Source of the DNA: CAZHJG01 sp964533425 | GTDB lineage: Bacteria; Patescibacteriota; Saccharimonadia; Saccharimonadales; UBA4665 | Assembly (NCBI GenBank): GCA_964533425.1 | Contig: CAZHJG010000013.1 | Coordinates: forward strand, 1-23,068 | Length of the DNA stretch: 23,068 nt | Direction of reading: 5' to 3' | Part shown: positions 5,820-11,889 of the stretch, piece after piece | Layout: every line of letters begins with the position of its first letter | Position numbering within the stretch: position 1 is the stretch's first letter | Position numbers and translations under genes: made by a program | The notes under the pieces: model-generated | The model's input: the letters and a program-made list of their open reading frames with translations, nothing else | Database searches by the model: none | What the model was told of the DNA's origin: nothing

Positions 5820-8495
5820 ATGACAAAAACAATCCTCAAAAAATTTCACCTGCTTCTGCTTGCCTTTGTTATTACGCTATCCACTAGTGTTACCGCCTTT
5901 ATGGGTACGGCCGTGGCCGCCTCGCTACCTTCCACGTCCGCGGACTGCACCAGTCATGGCTGGACTTTCGTATCCGGTTCAAGTACCACTGTTGGCGGCG
6001 GAACTACCTCCACAACAAATGGCCACAACTTTTGCTCGACGGCTGACAACGCTGCGTCCAAGAATGGCTCTAAGGCCCCGTCTTCTTTTGCCTGCCCGTC
6101 AGGCCAAACACTGGTAGACGTCACCGTTGTTGGCGGGAACGGCACGTTTTTTTGCGTCGATGCCTCCAAGTCCAAAAACACCACCCAGTGTAAGTCCGGT
6201 TTTGCCTTCGTGTTGGGCGCCTGCATCGTCGACCCCGCCGGCTATAGCGGTCTCGCCAGGGATGCCTGCAAGACTTACGGCCCTGGTGGCGCCAAAGCCA
6301 ATAGCGCGTTCTATGACACCTGTCTAAAGGCATTTAATAAAGGCTTTAGCGGCCAGAGCCAAGGGAGCACCTGCAATAACGTAACCGGAACCGCCAAACA
6401 AGCCTGCCAAGCAGGCTGGACCGGAGGTAATAAAAACCAGAGCGGCAACAATACAAACAACAATAACAACAACGCTAACAGTAATAGTGCGCCCAGCTGC
6501 GAAGCTTCCGGCTTCTCCTTCTCGTGGTTCCTGTGCCCGCTGATCGATGGTATGGCCAGCTCCGTTGACTGGGTGTATACCAACATAATCCAGCCCCTCC
6601 TGCAGACCGATCCAATTAACCTCGCCAATCCCAACAAAGACCCAACTAACACGTATAAAATTTGGTCTACCTTCCGGGTTTACGGTGACATTCTGCTGGT
6701 TGTCGCGCTGCTGGTTGTCGTGTTTGGCGAAAGCATCGGCGGCGGCCTGATTGACGCGTATACCGCCAAAAAGGTGCTGCCGCGTCTGCTGATCGCTGCG
6801 GTGCTCATCAATCTGTCGATCTACCTAGTTTCACTGGCTGTCGACATTACAAACATCCTGGGTAACGGCATTATGGCACTCATCGAACAACCATTCAAAA
6901 ACGCCGGTGCGTTTAAACTGCATATCGGTGGCGCGGCCGGTGACCTCGGTTTTGGCGCGCTACTGGGAGCCACGGGTACTATATGGGCGCTGGTCCACGC
7001 TGGCGCTGGTGGCGCTATCCTGGAGTTTTTGGCCTTTGTCATCGTCTTGCCGGCTTTCCTGACGTTTTTAGCCATTCTGGTCACCGTTATCCTCAGGCGC
7101 GGCCTCATTCTCTTCCTGATCCTGGTTTCGCCGATCGCTTTAGCGCTCTTCTGCTTGCCAAATACCGAGCAGTATTTCAGGAGGTGGTGGGACTTGCTGC
7201 TTAAAACGCTTCTCATCTATCCGATTATTGCCGTGGCCTTTGCCATGGGCAACGTTCTGTCGGTTACTATGAGCTCTTCGGGAGGAGGCATCATCACCGG
7301 CACACTGTCCCAGCTGCTCGGCGTGGTGGCCCTCATCGTGCCGCTCTTCCTCATTCCGTACAGCTTCCGCATCGCCGGCGGCCTCCTTGGTCGCGCCCAC
7401 GACGCCGTCACCGGTATTCGCGATCGCGCCCACAAGCTCTCCGAAGGCCGCCGCGCCCGCGCCCAGTCCCACCTCCAACGCCAGACCATCCAGGCCCGCC
7501 AACAGTGGTATTCCGGCCTGCAGGGTAGAGCAAGCACCGGTAACCCACCCGGTATACGCGGCGCCATAAGGAAGCGAGGCTTGGGCGCTTTGGCCCGCAC
7601 TGTGGGCGGGTATAACGCCGAAGCCACCGCCTCCGCCGCTCGAGCCGAAGTAGCCAAAGAATTAAATGATCAGATTGCCACCGGAAATGATACCGAAATT
7701 CGCGGCTTACTTGTCAACAAGCAAGCTGCCACACTCGAAAATGGCCTGAAAAAAGAAGTCAAAGACAACAGCGGCAATGTTATCGGCTATCAATACAAAT
7801 CGCTTGGTGGCGCCTGGGTCAACGAAGCCGACGTCGACGCCGGCCAGCGCCGCTGGGGCAGAAATAGTTTCGCGCAACAGGCGGCTTTGTCTTATGAGAT
7901 GCGCAAGGCCGACACCGAAGAAGACGTTCAGAGCATCGCCACGAATTACGGTCAGGTCGCCAAGAGCATGGGCATGACGGATCAGCAGGCCACCGGTGCC
8001 TGGATCGGCGCCGCCTTCGAGAACCAGGACAAGCACCTCGAGTTCAAGTACACCGACTGGCAAACCGGTCAGCTCAAAGACCCTCAAGGCCTCTTATCTG
8101 AAATTTACGAGAAGCGCGGCAGCTACAATATGTCTCAAATGCACGCCAAGACCATTGACTCCATCATTCTGGCAAATCGTGACGCCGGCAACGTACTGCG
8201 GGATAATAGTGCCACTCAAGAGCAGAAAGACACGGCCGCTGCCACCCAAAGCAAGGCTGCCAGTATCGCCGAAACCTTTATGAGCCGCTACGGTGGTGCC
8301 GGACACTTCGCTGGCGAGGTGGGTGAGTCACCCGTTGAGCGCGACGCGACCGGCGGTCGGGCTCCGAGCTACCAGTCTAATGCCCAAGGCTCAGCCCACG
8401 TTGCCGAGCGCGTTAGACAGTTGGCCGCCGAAACGGGAGTTTATCGCGACCGTGATAACGACCCCAGGTATCCCCCAATTAACCATCAGGGCTAG
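5820..8495 (+). CDS. VirB6/TrbL-like multi-spanning T4SS membrane protein
   Basis: 891 aa. Signal peptide 1-34. Residues 35-240 are exported and rich in cysteine (C43, C72, C92, C112, C124, C135, C150 and others), with an Asn-rich linker at about 204-222. The core (about 285-517) holds around six hydrophobic helices, near 285-303, 318-345, 400-425, 427-446, 463-482 and 497-517, with RWWDLLLKTLLIYPIIAVAF inside, the usual look of the VirB6/TrbL channel family. From about 520 to 891 a basic, then mixed-charge, Ala/Gln-rich tail is likely cytoplasmic and partly coiled coil. In T4SS, VirB6 forms part of the inner-membrane channel. The protein is larger than classical VirB6 (about 300 aa) because of both extensions. 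It is transcribed divergently from the pilins and converges on the next gene with a 15-base gap. Confidence 0.75.
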   Translation: MTKTILKKFHLLLLAFVITLSTSVTAFMGTAVAASLPSTSADCTSHGWTFVSGSSTTVGGGTTSTTNGHNFCSTADNAASKNGSKAPSSFACPSGQTLVDVTVVGGNGTFFCVDASKSKNTTQCKSGFAFVLGACIVDPAGYSGLARDACKTYGPGGAKANSAFYDTCLKAFNKGFSGQSQGSTCNNVTGTAKQACQAGWTGGNKNQSGNNTNNNNNNANSNSAPSCEASGFSFSWFLCPLIDGMASSVDWVYTNIIQPLLQTDPINLANPNKDPTNTYKIWSTFRVYGDILLVVALLVVVFGESIGGGLIDAYTAKKVLPRLLIAAVLINLSIYLVSLAVDITNILGNGIMALIEQPFKNAGAFKLHIGGAAGDLGFGALLGATGTIWALVHAGAGGAILEFLAFVIVLPAFLTFLAILVTVILRRGLILFLILVSPIALALFCLPNTEQYFRRWWDLLLKTLLIYPIIAVAFAMGNVLSVTMSSSGGGIITGTLSQLLGVVALIVPLFLIPYSFRIAGGLLGRAHDAVTGIRDRAHKLSEGRRARAQSHLQRQTIQARQQWYSGLQGRASTGNPPGIRGAIRKRGLGALARTVGGYNAEATASAARAEVAKELNDQIATGNDTEIRGLLVNKQAATLENGLKKEVKDNSGNVIGYQYKSLGGAWVNEADVDAGQRRWGRNSFAQQAALSYEMRKADTEEDVQSIATNYGQVAKSMGMTDQQATGAWIGAAFENQDKHLEFKYTDWQTGQLKDPQGLLSEIYEKRGSYNMSQMHAKTIDSIILANRDAGNVLRDNSATQEQKDTAAATQSKAASIAETFMSRYGGAGHFAGEVGESPVERDATGGRAPSYQSNAQGSAHVAERVRQLAAETGVYRDRDNDPRYPPINHQG

Positions 8496-8510
8496 AGTCA
8501 GTTTTCCTTC

Positions 8511-9209
8511 CTAGAGCCAAACTTCTTCGTCGGCAGCTTCATCGTCGTCGGCCTTACCATCGGCATGCTCCTCACGCGTCGGTCGCCGCGGCAGGCCCAA
8601 CTCTTTACGCCTGGCGTCTATGAACAGCCCCAAGTCTCTTTCGAGCCGCTCAAGATGGGCGGCGACCCGCGCTTCTGGGCTATAACGATTCACGGGGCTA
8701 TCTTTTCCTTTTGCTGCTTCAGGCAACTGCCAATATGCATCGACATATCCGTAATCTTTCTCAAACATCGAGTGAATCGGATAGTCATGAAGATCGATTT
8801 TGGCAGCTAGCTTGCCTGTTTTGGGGTCATGATACGGTTGCACGGTTCGCAGCGTGCTTTCATCACTGGCTACTTCGCCGCCGAGCATTAACTCACCGCT
8901 CTTCATAAGAATGATGCTGCGAGCCAAGCTCTTGCGATACGAAAATTGAGAGATGACCCAGCCCTTGCCTAGATCATGAGGCGTACCGGGCGTAGGACCT
9001 GCACCGACATCCACTAGCCTGACATCCGGGGCTATCTCTTTTTCTTCAAGCACATCCCTAAGGTGTACCAGCGGAACCTCCAAAGCGGCCGCTTGCGTAA
9101 GCACCACCTGTTGCGCCTGATTAGCGGCGTTTCCTTCTTCGCGCGCCCGCTGTTCATAAAAGTTAAGCACGGCGGGTTGCTGAGTAAATTCTTCGAAGCG
9201 TTCGTGCAT
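8511..9209 (-). CDS. hypothetical protein inserted in the secretion locus
   Basis: 232 aa, not recognised. There is no signal peptide or membrane helix, so it should be cytoplasmic. Residues 1-60 are helical and Glu/Gln/Ala-rich. About 60-165 appears mixed alpha/beta with many Gly and Asp (VDVGAGPTPGTPHD, GWVISQFSYRK, IILMKSGELMLGGEVASDE, YHDPKTGKLAAKIDLHDYP). About 180-210 is a charged helix, and the end is an acidic tail (DDDEAADEEVWL). It is encoded against the direction of the surrounding operon and has one of the best promoters of the window (9305-9333), so it is regulated separately. AGAGAGG precedes the ATG by about 11 bases. A regulator, chaperone or effector of the secretion system are all possible; none is supported directly. 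Confidence 0.7.
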   Translation of the reverse strand: MHERFEEFTQQPAVLNFYEQRAREEGNAANQAQQVVLTQAAALEVPLVHLRDVLEEKEIAPDVRLVDVGAGPTPGTPHDLGKGWVISQFSYRKSLARSIILMKSGELMLGGEVASDESTLRTVQPYHDPKTGKLAAKIDLHDYPIHSMFEKDYGYVDAYWQLPEAAKGKDSPVNRYSPEARVAAHLERLERDLGLFIDARRKELGLPRRPTREEHADGKADDDEAADEEVWL

Positions 9210-9304
9210 ATTAGCGGCCTCTCTTTACCTGTGAAACGGTCGATGTAACGGGGAAAGCAGCTGATAAAAGTTTTGTTTGCGCATATGCTTTTTGCATAGC
9301 TATT

Positions 9305-9333
9305 ATATTAGCAAATTTTTGGTGAATTGTCAA
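9305..9333 (-). promoter_or_regulatory. strong sigma70-type promoter of the 8511-9209 gene
   Basis: Minus strand: a consensus TTGACA (9328-9333), a 17-base spacer and TAATAT (9305-9310). A TATAAT hexamer overlaps it three bases further downstream. It lies about 96 bases before the ATG, leaving a leader of roughly 90 bases. Confidence 0.75.
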
Positions 9334-9377
9334 TATTACGGTACTGCTGTTAAACCGTGTCGCACGGAGTTACTTTT

Positions 9378-9386
9378 TGGTATACT
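9378..9386 (+). promoter_or_regulatory. extended -10 promoter of prgI
   Basis: TGGTATACT, 14 bases before the ATG at 9401, with no clear -35. Transcription would begin around 9393, giving an almost leaderless mRNA. No Shine-Dalgarno sequence is visible before the ATG, in agreement with this. It also argues against the upstream TTG at 9377 as start, because that codon would lie inside the promoter. Confidence 0.5.
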
Positions 9387-9400
9387 TAAGCATAACGCTC

Positions 9401-10543
9401 ATGGCAACATACAAACTCATTCAGGATATTGAGGCTGAGGATCATATTCTTGGGCCGCTTAGCCTGCGCCAGTTCATCTTTGCGCTGGTGGCGGTATTTT
9501 GCTTTTACATGTGTTTTGTCGGGATAAAAGGACACTTCTTATTCTTATTAGTGCCGTTTGGCCCACCTGGGATATTCTTTGGCTTTTTTGCTTTCCCGTG
9601 GGGCAGGGATCAGCCCACAGAGATCTGGGCGCTGGCTAAGCTGCGGTTTTTGCTGAAGCCACGGCAGCGAATCTGGGATCAGAGCGGCGTGAGAGAGCTG
9701 GTGACTATCACGGTGCCGAAAAAGATCGAGCCTGTGCTCACCGACGGCCTCAGCCAGATAGAGGTCAAAAGCCGCCTGCACGCCTTGGCCAATACGCTCG
9801 ATAGCCGTGGCTGGGCCGTGAAAGGCGTCACAGTGAACGCCTACAGCAACCCCGATCCGGTCGTCGGCTTGAACTCCGACCGCCTGATTGACCTCAATAC
9901 CATGCCGCAAGAAGTGCCGAGCTATGATGTGCAGGCCTCCGACGACATTCTCGACGAAGATAGCAACCCGGTGGCCCAGCAGTTTGATCAGATGATCATC
10001 CAGTCCGAAAGCGCTCACCGCCAACAGCTTATCAATCAGCTTAATAACCCAGTCCCTCCGCCTCCACCCCCGGCGCCATCTCCGCCAGCGGCCAATGCCA
10101 CACAGCCAGCGACCCCGGCCGATAATTACTGGTTCATGAATCCCGCTGCCAGCGCAGCGCAGCGCCCTGGCAAAACCACCCTTGGGGACACGCAAGTGCA
10201 GCTGCCCGGAAACGACAGCGTTATACCGGCGGCTCAGCCCACGGCCGATGACACCGCGTTGACGTCACAGCTAAGGACCCGCTCCAGCTCCCTGGACATA
10301 GCAAATAGCCACCTGCCGATCATCCAGCCCCTTGGCAGCGCGCCCCCGCCAGTGGTCAGTCAGCCCCCGGCGCCGCCGGCTCAGCCCACGACCGCTCCCT
10401 CTGGTACTCCTCCTTCCGATCCTGCTATACTATCCTTGGCCAGTAATAATGACCTGAACGTGGCGACGCTCGCGCGCGAGGCCCATAAAGCCAAGCACGA
10501 GGAACCGCTCCAGGATGATGAAGTCGTTATTTCTCTACACTAG
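9401..10543 (+). CDS. prgI: PrgI family protein (VirB3-like T4SS component) with long proline-rich tail
   Basis: 380 aa from the ATG at 9401. Residues 1-95 match the PrgI pattern: MATYKLIQDIEAEDHILGPL, then LSLRQFIFALVAVFCFYMCF, a second hydrophobic segment (about 45-66) and FPWGRDQPTEIWALAKLRFL, typical of short inner-membrane proteins that take the VirB3 place in PrgI/VirB4 systems. Residues about 95-180 carry a conserved-looking soluble part. About 205-350 is disordered and rich in Pro, Ala and Gln (PVPPPPPPAPSPP). The tail makes it much longer than a typical PrgI of about 100-130 aa. It probably anchors VirB4 at the membrane, which is family knowledge. It opens the run PrgI, TraC-like, VirB4. 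Confidence 0.82.
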   Translation: MATYKLIQDIEAEDHILGPLSLRQFIFALVAVFCFYMCFVGIKGHFLFLLVPFGPPGIFFGFFAFPWGRDQPTEIWALAKLRFLLKPRQRIWDQSGVRELVTITVPKKIEPVLTDGLSQIEVKSRLHALANTLDSRGWAVKGVTVNAYSNPDPVVGLNSDRLIDLNTMPQEVPSYDVQASDDILDEDSNPVAQQFDQMIIQSESAHRQQLINQLNNPVPPPPPPAPSPPAANATQPATPADNYWFMNPAASAAQRPGKTTLGDTQVQLPGNDSVIPAAQPTADDTALTSQLRTRSSSLDIANSHLPIIQPLGSAPPPVVSQPPAPPAQPTTAPSGTPPSDPAILSLASNNDLNVATLAREAHKAKHEEPLQDDEVVISLH

Positions 10544-10580
10544 ATCTCCAGGCAGCTGGAAAACAAAGGTGGGCACCGAA

Positions 10581-10694
10581 ATGAAGTCAAAAGCTAAAAG
10601 TCAGAAAGCCAGAAAGCCGCTGCAGTCTTGCTTGCGTTCGCTTTGGACTTTAGACTTTAGACTTTGGACTGCAGCGATCGGAGGAAGTGCCTAA
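10581..10694 (+). CDS. small ORF (37 aa) spanning repeat array B, coupled to the next gene
   Basis: The ATG at 10581 is preceded by AAAGGTGGG (10565-10573, seven bases away). The frame runs through the whole heptamer array without a stop and ends in TAA sharing its last base with the ATG of the TraC-like gene (TAATG, 10692-10696). The peptide starts MKSKAKSQKARKPLQS, contains LWTLDF and ends GGSA. It resembles the 38-aa ORF at 11773-11889 (shared QK.RK, LQS, LWTLD and GGSA end). It may be a genuine small basic peptide. It may instead be a translated spacer whose job is to carry ribosomes through the repeat to the next start. Part of the similarity comes from the DNA repeat itself. Confidence 0.45.
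   Translation: MKSKAKSQKARKPLQSCLRSLWTLDFRLWTAAIGGSA
10583..10676 (+). repeat. heptamer-repeat inverted element (array B)
   Basis: Left arm units are GAAGTCA, AAAGCTA, AAAGTCA, GAAAGCC and AGAAAGCC (10583-10618). The right arm is CTTTGGA, CTTTAGA, CTTTAGA, CTTTGGA (10641-10668). An inner perfect 10-bp inverted repeat, CGCTGCAGTC (10618-10627) / GACTGCAGCG (10667-10676), includes a PstI-like CTGCAG on each side. The arms are roughly complementary, so the mRNA could form a long imperfect hairpin between prgI and the TraC-like gene. GAAAGCCGCTGCA matches the inner edge of the right end of the four-helix-bundle element (GAAAGCCGCTACA). Confidence 0.75.
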
Positions 10695-11776
10695 TGGATC
10701 CAACCTTGCCAAATCAGGTCGGCCCGCCGGCGGTAGGGCACACCGTCAATCCGCCGCCTTTGCCGCAAATTCAGCCCGTGGGGCTGCCCAGGGAAGAATC
10801 GCAGCGGGTTGTGCCCGCCATGGCCGGCGCTGAACAGGCTGCGCAGCAAATTCCACTCCCCCAACCGATCATGCAGCAATCGCCAATCCTGGCACCGCCA
10901 GTACCCATAGGCGGCACCATGCCGCAACCTCCGCCCAGCCGCCAGCCCGTGGCCACCAATGCCCAACCACTGGCTGCCAGCCCCAGCCAGCCGGCACCGG
11001 TCGGCGCTCCTGCAACTGCCGCGGCGGCAGCGCCTCCACATCCTAAGACCAATCCCAACAGTACACAGAACGCCTTGCAGATGGCCGAAGTCCGCGACGG
11101 CATCGTCATCATGAATGACGGCTCGTTCCGCTCGGTGGTGATGGTCAAAAGCATCAACTTTGATCTGATGAGCCCGCAGGAACAGGAAGCAGTGGAATAC
11201 AGCTATCAGGGCTTTCTGAACTCGCTGTATTTTCCGATCCAGATCTTTACCCGTTCACAAAAGGTTGACCTGCAGCCCTACATCGAGCGGCTGGACAAAA
11301 TCCGGACCGAGCACGACAACATGCTGCTGGCGCTGCTGATGGAGGATTACATTGGCTACATCGACGCCCTGAGCCAGCACACCAACATTATGGACAAGAA
11401 GTTTTACGTAGTTATTCCGTTCTTCCCGGTTATTGACGCCCAGAAGGCGCTGACCCAAAGCAAGAACTTTTTGAGTGGGCTAGGTGGTTTGTTCAACAAC
11501 AAGGAGCAGCATGTGGTTATTAACGAGCCCGATCTGGTGAACGCCAAAACGGAGCTGCGTAATCGCGTCCAAGCTGTGCTCGGCGGCCTGCAGCAATGCG
11601 GCATTCAAGGCCTGCCGCTGGATACCCAAGAGCTGATCGAACTCTACTACGACACGTATAATCCCGACACCGCCACCCGGCAGCAGCTCAAGAACTTCAA
11701 TGATCTGACCGCCGATGTTATTACCAAGGGACAGGGCGCCGCACCACAGGCGCACTTGCAGAGGGAGTTGCAATGA
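10694..11776 (+). CDS. TraC-like T4SS protein with Pro/Ala/Gln-rich N-terminus
   Basis: 360 aa from the ATG at 10694, supported by GGAGGA eight bases upstream and the TAATG overlap. An upstream TTG at 10664 lies in the repeat and is unlikely. Residues 1-120 are disordered, rich in Pro, Gln and Ala. The folded part begins about NALQMAEVRDGIVIMNDGSF (about 124-143) and continues VEYSYQGFLNSLYFPIQIFT and DKKFYVVIPFFP. This matches the TraC-like domain that elsewhere forms the N-terminal region of VirB4/TraE-type ATPases. No Walker motifs are present, so it is a stand-alone relative without ATPase activity. It probably works with the VirB4 encoded next to it. The Pro-rich arm echoes the Pro-rich tail of the PrgI protein before it. 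It ends in TGA within the ATGA start of the next small ORF. Confidence 0.75.
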   Translation: MDPTLPNQVGPPAVGHTVNPPPLPQIQPVGLPREESQRVVPAMAGAEQAAQQIPLPQPIMQQSPILAPPVPIGGTMPQPPPSRQPVATNAQPLAASPSQPAPVGAPATAAAAAPPHPKTNPNSTQNALQMAEVRDGIVIMNDGSFRSVVMVKSINFDLMSPQEQEAVEYSYQGFLNSLYFPIQIFTRSQKVDLQPYIERLDKIRTEHDNMLLALLMEDYIGYIDALSQHTNIMDKKFYVVIPFFPVIDAQKALTQSKNFLSGLGGLFNNKEQHVVINEPDLVNAKTELRNRVQAVLGGLQQCGIQGLPLDTQELIELYYDTYNPDTATRQQLKNFNDLTADVITKGQGAAPQAHLQRELQ

Positions 11777-11889
11777 TGCTTCGAGCCAGTCAAAAGTCGA
11801 AAAGTCGAAAAGTCGAAAGGCTGCTGCAGTCGCGGCTTTGGACTTTGGACCTTGGACTTTTGGCCCAAGCGACTGGAGGGAGCGCCTGA
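11773..11889 (+). CDS. small ORF (38 aa) spanning repeat array C, coupled at both ends
   Basis: Its ATG overlaps the TGA of the TraC-like gene (ATGA, 11773-11776), with GAGGGAG (11761-11767) as ribosome binding site. Its own TGA (11887-11889) overlaps the VirB4 ATG (TGATG). The frame is open across the entire array. The peptide begins MMLRASQKSKSRKVERLLQS, contains RLWTLD and ends GGSA, similar to the 37-aa ORF at 10581-10694. Overlap at both ends in the correct frame is what one expects of a real operon gene, though the GGS end is simply the in-frame reading of the VirB4 Shine-Dalgarno region. Function unknown. Confidence 0.5.
   Translation: MMLRASQKSKSRKVERLLQSRLWTLDLGLLAQATGGSA
11785..11863 (+). 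repeat. heptamer/octamer-repeat inverted element (array C)
   Basis: The left arm begins GCCAGTCA, followed by three perfect AAAAGTCG octamers (11792-11815) and AAAGG. The centre GCTGCTGCAGTCGCGG contains CTGCAG (11824-11829). The right arm is CTTTGGA, CTTTGGA, CCTTGGA, CTTTTGG (11836-11863). The arms are complementary in kind (AAAGTC/GACTTT). The order of parts and the bases after the right arm (GCGA.. GGAGG.AG.GCCT.ATG) match array B, so the two spacers are related as whole units. Confidence 0.75.

Noticed and set aside
8496..8510. Terminator between the VirB6-like gene and the convergent hypothetical gene
   Set aside because: The gap is only 15 bases, and the flanking GGCTAG/TAGAGCC sequences do not form a convincing stem with a T tract.
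9548..10195. 215-codon open frame on the minus strand
   Set aside because: It is a shadow of the GC-rich prgI coding sequence, with Arg/Gly/Trp-rich low-complexity translation and no family features.
11715..11888. Longer VirB4 start 58 codons upstream
   Set aside because: The extra residues read the end of the TraC-like gene and the repeat in a different frame. The ATG at 11889 has a strong Shine-Dalgarno sequence and the TGATG coupling.
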